A stretch of DNA of 7,685 nt from Methanoculleus sp. UBA77 (GCA_002499455.1 DALN01000147.1:1-7685), one strand, 5' to 3'; counted from the first letter of the stretch, positions 1-5,280 are shown. Numbers and translations: made by a program. Notes: generated by a model not told the origin, from the letters alone.

Positions 1-358
1 GGATGTTCCAGCCCGTCGTGTCGTAGTGGCGGGCAAGGCCGGCCTTCGCCCGTTCCGTGCAGTAGATGGGGATACCGGGCATCTTCTTCACGAACGCCGG
101 CAGGCTGCCGGAGTGGTCCATCTCGATGTGGTTCACGACGATGTAGTCGATCGTGCCGGGGTCGCAGACGGACCCGATACGGCCGAGCACCTCCCCCTCG
201 AATCCAGCGTAGGCGCCATCGATCAGCGCGGTCTTCTCACCCCGGACGAGGTAAGCGTTATACGTCGTTCCCGGGAGGGTGTAACCGTGGTACTCCCTCA
301 GGTTCCAGTCGATTGCCCCGACCCAGTGGACGCCGGGGGCAAGTTCTGTAGCGATCAT
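1..358 (-). CDS. fprA: Coenzyme F420H2 oxidase (flavodiiron protein FprA), N-terminal part
   Basis: This gene runs off the left edge, so only the first 119 residues are present. They match the start of the flavodiiron beta-lactamase-like domain: an early HGYTLPGTTYNAYL block (residues 24-37) and the diiron-ligand motif HIEMDHSG, with H77, E79, D81 and H82 forming the HxExDH signature. In methanogens this cytoplasmic enzyme uses reduced F420 to reduce O2 to water, protecting the anaerobic cell; the flavodoxin-like FMN domain expected at the C-terminus lies outside the window. The ATG at 356-358 is chosen because the family signature begins soon after it; the Shine-Dalgarno is weak (a GGGGAA stretch just upstream). 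It is divergent from msvR, and an MsvR-like operator lies about 20-75 bases upstream. A nitric-oxide-reducing flavodiiron protein is a less likely alternative. Confidence 0.93.
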   Translation of the reverse strand, partial: MIATELAPGVHWVGAIDWNLREYHGYTLPGTTYNAYLVRGEKTALIDGAYAGFEGEVLGRIGSVCDPGTIDYIVVNHIEMDHSGSLPAFVKKMPGIPIYCTERAKAGLARHYDTTGWNI

Positions 359-374
359 GGTTGTTCCCCATAAA

Positions 375-439
375 GTTCGTAATCATGCGAACATACCAGT
401 ATATCCGAACAATTGTTATATCTCCTTTTCGATTTTGAT
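375..439. promoter_or_regulatory. MsvR-type operator/promoter module, copy A (next to fprA)
   Basis: The module holds TTCG (376-379) and CGAA (388-391) as an inverted repeat with an 8-base spacer, a further CGAA (406-409), and TTCG (428-431). A near-symmetrical TATA element (GTATATCC, 399-406) can serve the minus strand, placing the fprA start point near 376 with a short leader. The TTCG-N8-CGAA inverted repeat would then lie between TATA box and start point, where a bound protein would block initiation. The spacings are identical to copy B at 767-831, and about 50 of 65 bases agree. Inverted TTCG/CGAA repeats are the reported MsvR recognition pattern; use of this copy by MsvR is inferred. 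Confidence 0.72.
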
Positions 440-766
440 CGCAGGGGCGGGAATGAGCAGACTGGTCCGGAAAAGAGAGAATCGGGTGGGAGTATAGATC
501 ATCCGGCCGTTTCCCGGCAAACAACAACGGAGGTGGGGCGGCCGGGCCCGGAGAAAGCCCGGACCGGTTGCCATGGTGAGGGGAACACGCCTCACCTCCA
601 CATCCCCGGCGCACCGGTTCAGGCGGGCAAAGGGACGGGTTCGTGCCTGGGGGCCACCGCCCTGACGGGTATGCCCCGGACGCGGACATCCGCATCAAGG
701 TCTCCGGCGTGAGCGCGGTCCTCTCACCCGGGACGGGCCGGGTTCTGGAGTGACCACCCCCAAGAC
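440..766. other. Structured spacer between the two MsvR modules, no gene recognised
   Basis: This stretch is GC-rich and several frames are open by composition, but none gives a recognisable protein. Copy A continues into a vestige of the msvR start region: GGGAATGA at 450-457 corresponds to GGGAATGA at 843-850, and the ATG at 453 opens a frame of only 14 codons. Two inverted repeats could fold: CCGGGC (542-547) with GCCCGG (557-562), and GGTGAGG (575-581) with CCTCACC (590-596). It may be a leader, a small RNA or decayed sequence; I cannot tell which. Confidence 0.4.
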
Positions 767-831
767 GTTCGTCTGACGACGAACATACTACTATATCCGA
801 ACATTTGATATATCTTCCTTTCGATCCTGAT
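767..831. promoter_or_regulatory. MsvR-type operator/promoter module, copy B (upstream of msvR)
   Basis: The layout is the same as in copy A: TTCG (768-771), eight bases, CGAA (780-783), fourteen bases, CGAA (798-801), eighteen bases, TTCG (820-823). A TATA-like CTATATCC (791-798), or alternatively TTGATATAT (804-812), precedes msvR. With the first, transcription would start near 820, leaving a leader of about 15-25 bases. The position right at the gene's own promoter suggests autoregulation, as known for MsvR proteins of other methanogens. The module points the same way as copy A although the two adjacent genes diverge. Confidence 0.72.
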
Positions 832-833
832 AT

Positions 834-1637
834 ATGGAGCAGGGAATGACCGGCAGGGGGCAGGCCGGCCGACCGAAACCGGACCGCGACATCGACCTGT
901 ATTCGACGCCGGGAGGAACGCGGGCGGTCGGAAACCCGGTGCGGCGTACGATTCTTGCGGCACTCAGGGAACGCGAGCATACGTTTGAGGAACTCGTCAC
1001 CCTTGCAGGGCGGGCGAAGTCGACGATCTCGGTGCACCTGCAGGACCTCGCGGCAGCGGGCGTTATCGATTCGCGCTCCGACCCGCTGGACGCGCGAAAA
1101 AAAGTCTTCTTCCTGACCGGCGAACTTATCGCAATCGTCTCGCCGGAAGACCGCATAGCCGACGGACTCGCCGCCTACGCGGGCGCCTACCGGGCCGGCG
1201 GGGGCGACCCGTTTGCATTTTACCGGCTCGCTTTCCGGACGATCCGGGTAGCGCTCATGCAGGAGGGGGTCCTCCTCGACCCGCTCCTCACCCGTGCCGG
1301 GGAGCGGATAGGCGAGGAGCTCTACCCGGCGGTGGCCGACCCGGAGACCGGGGCATTCTGCACACAGATCGCCCGGTTCTGGGAAGAGCACCGTCTCGGC
1401 CGGATCGAGGTCGCGGAGACGAAGCCGCCCGTCCTCCTCGTCTACGACTGTTTCGAGTGCGCCGACCTGCCCGTAACCGGGAAGCCCGCGTGCGCGCTCG
1501 ACACAGGGATCCTCAGGGCGCTCTTCTCCCGCCACTACGGGCGGCCGGCATCGGCGATCGAGACCCGGTGCTACTCGATGGGCTTTGACCACTGCCGGTT
1601 TGAGATTGTGCTGGAAGAAGATGAGAAACTGGTGTAA
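834..1637 (+). CDS. msvR: MsvR-family redox-responsive transcriptional regulator (ArsR-like HTH plus V4R domain)
   Basis: The 267-residue product has an N-terminal winged-helix domain of ArsR type (about residues 28-96; the recognition region is AKSTISVHLQDLAAAGVI, 61-78) and a C-terminal V4R ligand/redox domain (about 150-260) ending in the typical ETRCYSMGFDHCRFEIV block. It has six cysteines (176, 206, 209, 220, 246, 254), all in the C-terminal half. In the MsvR family, cysteine oxidation state modulates DNA binding, and the regulator controls itself and the neighbouring F420H2 oxidase operon. The divergent fprA and the flanking TTCG/CGAA modules fit that assignment. Two starts are possible: ATG at 834, and ATG at 846 (Met5), which has a GGAG at 836-839 at good spacing; the shorter form may be the real one. 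No promoter lies inside the gene, and a hairpin follows it. Confidence 0.88.
   Translation: MEQGMTGRGQAGRPKPDRDIDLYSTPGGTRAVGNPVRRTILAALREREHTFEELVTLAGRAKSTISVHLQDLAAAGVIDSRSDPLDARKKVFFLTGELIAIVSPEDRIADGLAAYAGAYRAGGGDPFAFYRLAFRTIRVALMQEGVLLDPLLTRAGERIGEELYPAVADPETGAFCTQIARFWEEHRLGRIEVAETKPPVLLVYDCFECADLPVTGKPACALDTGILRALFSRHYGRPASAIETRCYSMGFDHCRFEIVLEEDEKLV
836..839 (+). promoter_or_regulatory. Shine-Dalgarno supporting the downstream msvR start at 846
   Basis: GGAG lies six bases before the ATG at 846 and overlaps the first codons of the longer frame. The ATG at 834 itself has no purine-rich site in front of it, so it would need leaderless or weak initiation. Either start leaves the helix-turn-helix intact. 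Confidence 0.5.
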
Positions 1638-1692
1638 CAGCGTGTTTGATAGAAGATTGAGATCATCCCAAAGCCTACAGCAGATAGGGAAA

Positions 1693-1723
1693 TTGTGCGC
1701 GGACGACAATAAGCGCGCGACAA
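1693..1723 (+). terminator. Hairpin downstream of msvR, possible 3' end element
   Basis: TTGTGCGCG (1693-1701) can pair with CGCGCGACAA (1714-1723) with a single-base bulge, leaving a loop of about 12 bases. It starts 55 bases after the msvR stop codon. Archaeal terminators depend mainly on T tracts, and no T tract follows directly, so an mRNA 3'-end stabiliser is as likely as a terminator. Confidence 0.3.
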
Positions 1724-1747
1724 CACCTATAAAATCACCCAAGAAAT

Positions 1748-1765
1748 CGGCAAATCTATATATAC
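1748..1765 (+). promoter_or_regulatory. Candidate archaeal promoter (BRE/TATA)
   Basis: CGGCAAAT is followed by CTATATATAC (1756-1765), the best TATA-like element in the AT-rich segment. It predicts a start point near 1785. No annotated ORF begins nearby; the next coding signal is about 190-240 bases downstream. The transcript would therefore be a non-coding RNA or a long leader that includes the 1881-1918 hairpin. A T-rich patch at 1791-1799 lies just after the predicted start. Confidence 0.4.
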
Positions 1766-1880
1766 TTGTATGTGACTAACTATTTACCGCTTTGTTTTTC
1801 TCAACCGTTTCACTGGAGAAGCGTAAGCTATATCTAAACAAATGTGCGAGCTCTTTTTATCGCGAACAGGGATGTCAGAA

Positions 1881-1918
1881 TGACGTAGGTGAGATATGGC
1901 CGTATCTCACCGGCGTCA
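1881..1918. ncRNA. Strong hairpin, candidate small RNA or leader structure
   Basis: TGACG (1881-1885) pairs with CGTCA (1914-1918), and GGTGAGATA (1888-1896) pairs with TATCTCACC (1903-1911). The two perfect arms, 14 bp in all, are separated by a symmetrical 2x2 internal loop, and the terminal loop is six bases. No coding frame explains the symmetry. It lies downstream of the 1756-1765 TATA element and upstream of the membrane miniprotein gene. A small RNA, a leader element, or a binding site for a dimeric protein on DNA would all fit; the RNA reading is inference. Confidence 0.35.
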
Positions 1919-1974
1919 CCTAGATAATAAAAGGCAACTTGTGCAATTGCATCTTTTGTTTATCTGGGTACTTA

Positions 1975-2022
1975 ATGGTTGCCATTCGCATTCTGCCAAA
2001 CCTCATTAGTGATAGGAGGTGA
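1975..2022 (+). CDS. Possible 15-codon leader ORF overlapping the miniprotein ribosome binding site
   Basis: ATG at 1975 opens the short frame MVAIRILPNLISDRR and stops at TGA 2020-2022, inside the GGAGGTGA site used by the next gene. Ribosomes finishing this frame would sit directly on the next initiation region, which would permit translational coupling. The short frame has no clear ribosome binding site of its own and may be chance. Confidence 0.2.
   Translation: MVAIRILPNLISDRR
2015..2022 (+). promoter_or_regulatory. Strong Shine-Dalgarno (GGAGGTGA) of the membrane miniprotein
   Basis: This is a full match to the archaeal anti-Shine-Dalgarno, the best in the AT-rich segment. It argues that translation starts downstream of 2022. 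The next in-frame codons are ATC (2027) and ATA (2033), and no in-frame ATG, GTG or TTG occurs in the useful range. Confidence 0.6.
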
Positions 2023-2026
2023 AAAA

Positions 2027-2212
2027 ATCGGGATAAAAAATGAAAATAACCTGACGATCACTTTTCCCCTTGGGGTTTGGGTAGTGTGCACCGCAATAGC
2101 AGTCGCAACATACTACATCAAGATCGATATCGGTTTCTGGCCAGGGTTCTTCACTTGGGGAGTCTTTGTGGGGGGGATCGTTATCGGCGGCATCAAAGTG
2201 ATCGAGAGTTAA
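2027..2212 (+). CDS. Small two-helix membrane protein of unknown function, start uncertain
   Basis: The frame ends at TAA 2210-2212. Counted from the codon after the strong Shine-Dalgarno, it is about 60 residues. A short polar N-terminus (IKNENNLT) is followed by a first hydrophobic segment (LGVWVVCTAIAVATYYI), a short IDIGFWPG link, and a second glycine-rich hydrophobic segment (FFTWGVFVGGIVIGGIKVI), ending IES. This is a coherent integral membrane miniprotein, and I do not recognise its family. In-frame TTG (1979) and GTG (2009) lie before or at the ribosome binding site and fit poorly. ATC at 2027 or ATA at 2033 would be a non-canonical start. ATG at 2040 is out of frame by one base, and one extra A in the following A run would join it to this frame. 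A T7 tract follows 16 bases after the stop. Confidence 0.55.
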   Translation: MGIKNENNLTITFPLGVWVVCTAIAVATYYIKIDIGFWPGFFTWGVFVGGIVIGGIKVIES

Positions 2213-2228
2213 TCAAAATTTCTCAACC

Positions 2229-2235
2229 TTTTTTT
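2229..2235 (+). terminator. T-tract terminator after the miniprotein gene
   Basis: Seven consecutive T residues follow the stop codon at 2212 by 16 bases. T tracts are the usual archaeal intrinsic termination signal. It would end a short transcript containing only the miniprotein. Confidence 0.5.
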
Positions 2236-2344
2236 ATGTCAACTCAGGTAAGTTAACGAAGTTGGAGAGCTGACACGGTTTTGGTGCCGTGAAAAGAACT
2301 GATAACTTCAGAAGGAATCGAGCCCACACCTCTTCCAGATCCAG

Positions 2345-2423
2345 TTTCATTAAAGTTCTGAGGAAGTCCCCCTCGAGGTCAAACCACTGATTTCCTTTCG
2401 CGACTTCGCGCTCTTCGCGTGAG
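2345..2423. repeat. Degenerate direct repeat, unit 1
   Basis: This unit resembles 2495-2583 about 154 bases downstream. Both begin with a TTC..TAAA stretch, contain a degraded GAAG.AGTC and a CAAACC/AAAACC core, run into TCCTTTCGCG and end in CTTCGCGTGAG. Small gaps are needed for alignment, and no protein explains the match. Confidence 0.4.
2394..2423 (+). repeat. CTTCGCG-type repeat, copy 1
   Basis: The stretch has the pattern CCTTTCGCG, ACTTCGCG, CTCTTCGCGTGAG, so three CTTCGCG-like units lie head to tail. It shares this layout with 2548-2583. The motif is similar to multi-copy CGCGAAG intergenic repeats that I recall from other prokaryotic genomes. Confidence 0.55.
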
Positions 2424-2477
2424 ACTCTCTAATCTCCATGACTGGACTCACGTGATGTGCGAGCGAACCGAGCTTGA

Positions 2478-2493
2478 GAAGCCATCAGGCTTC
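2478..2493. repeat. Short perfect hairpin between the repeat units
   Basis: GAAGCC (2478-2483) and GGCTTC (2488-2493) flank an ATCA loop. The stem can be continued by GCT (2472-2474) with AGC (2494-2496) across a three-base bulge. No role is evident. Confidence 0.35.
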
Positions 2494-2494
2494 A

Positions 2495-2583
2495 GCACTT
2501 CTCTAAAATGTTTGAAGCAGTCTACTTGGAGAGTAAAACCTAGATATCCTTTCGCGTTCTTCGCGGCTCGCACTTCGCGTGAG
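2495..2583. repeat. Degenerate direct repeat, unit 2
   Basis: This is the second unit of the pair with 2345-2423. It shares the TAAA, GAAG.AGTC, AAAACC and TCCTTTCGCG landmarks in the same order and orientation. Confidence 0.4.
2548..2583 (+). repeat. CTTCGCG-type repeat, copy 2
   Basis: The stretch reads TCCTTTCGCG, TTCTTCGCG, GCTCGCA, CTTCGCGTGAG. It has the same start and end as copy 1 with a longer middle, and it forms the left arm of the inverted repeat 2559-2635. Confidence 0.55.
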
Positions 2584-2635
2584 TTTTCAGCACGGGGGTG
2601 ATAGAGCATCACGCGAAAGACGCGAAGCCGCGAAG
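2559..2635. repeat. Large inverted repeat built from two opposed CGCGAAG repeats
   Basis: CTTCGCGGCT (2559-2568) pairs perfectly with AGCCGCGAAG (2626-2635), and TTCGCGTGA (2574-2582) pairs perfectly with TCACGCGAA (2609-2617). That gives 19 bp of stem with one internal loop and a 26-base terminal loop. The right arm (2609-2635) is a third copy of the repeat in the opposite orientation. Confidence 0.6.
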
Positions 2636-2639
2636 TCCA

Positions 2640-2833
2640 GTGTCCAGGTGCTGCTAACCCACATCGTTCGATGCCGGGGGCCAAAATTAGCGAAATACGA
2701 TACCACTTACCACTGAGGCACGTGATGTCCACATGTGATCGCCGTTAGAACACGGCCATCCGTGAGCAATCTATACCAAGGACACACTCTACCAAGCGTG
2801 CTCAACAGAAAAGATTCTAACTTGAGATTCAGA
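2640..2833. other. Gene-free stretch between the repeats and tRNA-Gly
   Basis: I see no coding frame, promoter or RNA gene here. A minor hairpin, CACGG (2751-2755) with CCGTG (2760-2764), is the only structure noticed. Base composition is AT-richer than the kinase gene to the right. Confidence 0.4.
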
Positions 2834-2904
2834 TGCGATAGCCGGGAATCGAACCCGGGCTAGAGGCTTGGGAAGCCCCTGTCCTACCGCTAGACTACTA
2901 TCGC
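2834..2904 (-). tRNA. tRNA-Gly, anticodon CCC
   Basis: On the minus strand the sequence folds into a complete cloverleaf of 71 bases. The acceptor stem is GCGATAG (from 2904) with CTATCGC (to 2835), followed by discriminator A at 2834. The D-arm contains AGCGGTAGG, the anticodon stem-loop has the seven-base loop TTCCCAA (anticodon CCC), and the T-arm is CCGGG-TTCGATT-CCCGG. It decodes the glycine codon GGG. No intron is present and CCA is not encoded, so CCA is added enzymatically. It stands alone at the edge of the AT-rich segment, 46 bases after the kinase stop codon on the same strand. Confidence 0.96.
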
Positions 2905-2934
2905 TTCGGTACCAATACATGTTAACCGGGGAGG

Positions 2935-2942
2935 AGATAAAG
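2935..2942 (-). promoter_or_regulatory. Possible TATA box of tRNA-Gly
   Basis: CTTTATCT on the minus strand is centred about 34 bases before the mature tRNA 5' end, between the kinase stop codon and the tRNA. This would allow a short pre-tRNA leader. The match to the archaeal TATA consensus is moderate. Confidence 0.35.
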
Positions 2943-2950
2943 ATTCGGGC

Positions 2951-5212
2951 TCACTCACCCGCAGCCCCGGGCTGATAACGCCGCAGGGTGAACGTGATGG
3001 CGGCCCCCTCCTCCGGGTGGCCGGGGACCCGGTCGCCCGCCCGGACGCTCCCGCCGTACCTCTCCACCAGCATCCGGACGATATAGAGGCCGAGCCCTTT
3101 CCCGCTCTTCTTCGTCGTCCCGCGCTGGTAACGCTCGAACAGGCGCGGTTTGAGATCGTCGGGGATCCCGGGACCGGTATCGGCAACCGTCACAAAGACC
3201 GCATCCCCCTCCTCCCGGACGCTGATGGTGACATCGACCCCCGGCCCCCCGAACTTCGCGGCGTTCCCGACCAGGTTCACGAAGACCTCACTGATGAGGT
3301 CGTCGGCGAGGACCGTTGCATCCACCCCGTCGCAGGCGATGCGGGCCTCGGTATGGTAACTGCAGATCCCCCGGATGACAGGGCCGAGGTCCACCGGCCT
3401 GAGTTCGACGGACCCGGATTTGAGCCTGCGGAGCGTCGAGACGTTCCGGATGATCTCGCTGCTCTGGTGGACGGCGGAAAGCGACTTCCCGACGAGCACC
3501 CCGTCCGATGAGGCGGCGCCGGACTCGAGGTACATCTGCAGGTAGCCCATCGCCGCGGTGTTCGCATTGTTGATGTCGTGGGTGAGGATATCCACGTAGA
3601 GGTTGACCTCCGCCGCCGCCGTATTCGCCTCCTCAAGGTAACGGTTGGCGGCGGCGAGCGCCCCCTCGAGGTCTTCCTGGAGCAGCCCCTTCACGACCGC
3701 GTTGCCGAGCTCGTCGCTGATCCCGAGCAGGATCCCGCGGTCGCCCTGCGATATCGTCTCCCGGTCGCTGCTCCCGACTCCGATCCAGCCTACCGGCCCG
3801 TCGTCGCCGGGGATCGGGGTGACGGCTATGAACCGGGACGTGGCGCCGGGATACCTCGTCCGGACATCCTCGATGCAGCGGACCTCTCCGACCGCAACAA
3901 AGTCCCGGTAGAAGGAGTCGTCCCGCCTCACCGTCGCCGGCAGGGCATAGGCCGTCCCCACCTGCGCACGGAGAACCGCCGTATCGCTCCCCGGGCGCAT
4001 CAGGTAGACCGCTCCGAGCTCGAACCCGAGCAGGGCGACGGTCTTCTCGAGCGAGACGCGGAGGAGGTCGTCGAGTTTGCGGGACGCGGTCGCCGCGGCG
4101 ACGACCTCGTTGACGACCATGAGGTAGCGGTACTCCTCCCGCATCGCCTCTTCAGCTTTCTTGCGCCCGGTGATATCGCGGATGGACAGGACCAGCCGTT
4201 CCGGGGCGTCGCCATCCTTTGCGAGATAGGTGACCGAGACCTCTGCGGGCCACTCGGTCCCATCGAGCCTGCGGAGCATGTATTCCTCCGGAGCGGATGT
4301 CTCCCCGGAGAGGATCCGCTCCCGGTAGGCCTGGACGGCCTCGAGTTCTCCCTCCGCAAAGAGGATCTCCGGGTTCCGCCCGACCAGGTCCTCCCGCCCG
4401 GTCGCGCCGAAGAGCCGGACCGCGGCCATATTCGCCTCGACGATGCGCCGGCCCGGATCGGTGAGGAGGATCCCGACGTCGGCGGCGTTGAGGATGACCC
4501 GGAACGTCTCCTTCGACCGGCGGAGCCGGCTCTCCATCCGCTTCCACCCGGCCATTCCGGTGACCGCCGCACACCCACCCCGGCCGTCAGGAAGGAGGTT
4601 TGCCGAGAGGAGGACCGGGCAGGGCGTCCCGTCCCGGCGGATGAGATCACAGTCCAGACCCTCGACCCCGTCTTTCCCGAGATCGCCGGGATACGCCGGC
4701 CAGATCGTGTGCACATCAAGAGACGGGACCTCATCTTCGGGATACCCGAGCAGCGCGGAGCAGCCCCGGTTCATCTCCTCGACCTTCCCGGTACCGGGCG
4801 AGAAGAGGAAGAACCCGGTGCCGGATGTCTCGAAGATCCCCCGGTATCGGCTCTCGCGCGCATTCAGGCGGGCAGAGAGATGCGATACAACGGCGGCGAC
4901 GATGAGGAACACCCCTGAGCGGAGGAGCGCGCTTGCAACCCCGAACGCATCACCCGGCATGAAGAAGAGCACCTCCGCAAGATAGCCGGCAGCAAGCACG
5001 GCGGCAAACGCGACACCCCGGTCAGGATAACGGTAGGCCGCAAGGGCGATCGGGATATAGAAGAGGTGGGAGGTGACGACGGATACCCCGATGGTGAGGC
5101 AATACCCCACGGTGCCGAGCGCGAGGAGGGCTGAGGCGGCGATGGCGAGAGGGAAGATATGCTCCCGGCTGAACGGATCTCCGGTCCGGTGGTCCGGTCT
5201 CCCTGCCTGCAT
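2951..5212 (-). CDS. Membrane-bound multi-sensor histidine kinase (PAS-PAS-GAF-HisKA-HATPase)
   Basis: The 753-residue protein begins with about four hydrophobic segments (roughly 18-40, 44-60, 66-84, 92-113). Then come a PAS domain (about 120-225), a second PAS with PAC end (about 233-355, closing in IRDITGRKKAEEA), a GAF domain (about 365-510) and a short helical linker. The kinase core has an H-box around LTHDINN with probable phospho-acceptor H545, N-box NLVGN (646-650), G1 DTGPGIP (678-684), F-box LFERYQRG (691-698) and G2 GKGLGLYI (704-711). All catalytic motifs look intact. It should autophosphorylate on a cytoplasmic histidine in response to a signal that I cannot identify. No response regulator or receiver domain is in the window, so it is an orphan here. 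The ATG at 5212 has no Shine-Dalgarno, but a TATA element sits 27 bases upstream, which suggests a leaderless mRNA. Confidence 0.92.
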   Translation of the reverse strand: MQAGRPDHRTGDPFSREHIFPLAIAASALLALGTVGYCLTIGVSVVTSHLFYIPIALAAYRYPDRGVAFAAVLAAGYLAEVLFFMPGDAFGVASALLRSGVFLIVAAVVSHLSARLNARESRYRGIFETSGTGFFLFSPGTGKVEEMNRGCSALLGYPEDEVPSLDVHTIWPAYPGDLGKDGVEGLDCDLIRRDGTPCPVLLSANLLPDGRGGCAAVTGMAGWKRMESRLRRSKETFRVILNAADVGILLTDPGRRIVEANMAAVRLFGATGREDLVGRNPEILFAEGELEAVQAYRERILSGETSAPEEYMLRRLDGTEWPAEVSVTYLAKDGDAPERLVLSIRDITGRKKAEEAMREEYRYLMVVNEVVAAATASRKLDDLLRVSLEKTVALLGFELGAVYLMRPGSDTAVLRAQVGTAYALPATVRRDDSFYRDFVAVGEVRCIEDVRTRYPGATSRFIAVTPIPGDDGPVGWIGVGSSDRETISQGDRGILLGISDELGNAVVKGLLQEDLEGALAAANRYLEEANTAAAEVNLYVDILTHDINNANTAAMGYLQMYLESGAASSDGVLVGKSLSAVHQSSEIIRNVSTLRRLKSGSVELRPVDLGPVIRGICSYHTEARIACDGVDATVLADDLISEVFVNLVGNAAKFGGPGVDVTISVREEGDAVFVTVADTGPGIPDDLKPRLFERYQRGTTKKSGKGLGLYIVRMLVERYGGSVRAGDRVPGHPEEGAAITFTLRRYQPGAAGE

Positions 5213-5235
5213 ACAGTAATAATCGCAGCGAACGA

Positions 5236-5242
5236 CAATAAA
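5236..5242 (-). promoter_or_regulatory. TATA element of the histidine kinase gene (leaderless mRNA predicted)
   Basis: TTTATTG on the minus strand is centred about 27 bases upstream of the ATG. That is the normal archaeal TATA-to-start-site distance, so the transcript would begin at or within a few bases of the start codon. The absence of a ribosome binding site agrees with this. Confidence 0.45.
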
Positions 5243-5280
5243 TCCTCCACAGCCGCATTTTTCCGGGATCCCGCACCCAT

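Noticed and set aside
413..712. 99-residue plus-strand frame in the fprA-msvR spacer
   Set aside because: It begins inside the operator module, lacks a ribosome binding site and resembles no known protein.
258..1742. 494-residue open frame on the minus strand overlapping fprA and msvR
   Set aside because: It is antisense to msvR, runs through the promoter modules, has low-complexity Arg/Pro-rich composition and no recognisable domain. High GC keeps the frame open.
1979..2026. TTG at 1979 as the start of the membrane miniprotein
   Set aside because: It lies well before the strong Shine-Dalgarno, which would then be internal, and the extra residues do not look like part of a membrane helix.
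2394..2635. CRISPR-like array
   Set aside because: There are only three repeat copies, of differing length and orientation, without uniform spacers or cas genes.
2448..2732. 94-residue minus-strand frame, and a 60-residue plus-strand frame at 2419-2601
   Set aside because: Both are translations of the CGCGAAG repeats, a known source of false ORFs, and have no supporting start signals.
3578..4918. 446-residue plus-strand frame inside the histidine kinase gene
   Set aside because: The opposite strand encodes a complete PAS/GAF/kinase protein with intact motifs. This frame is its antisense shadow.
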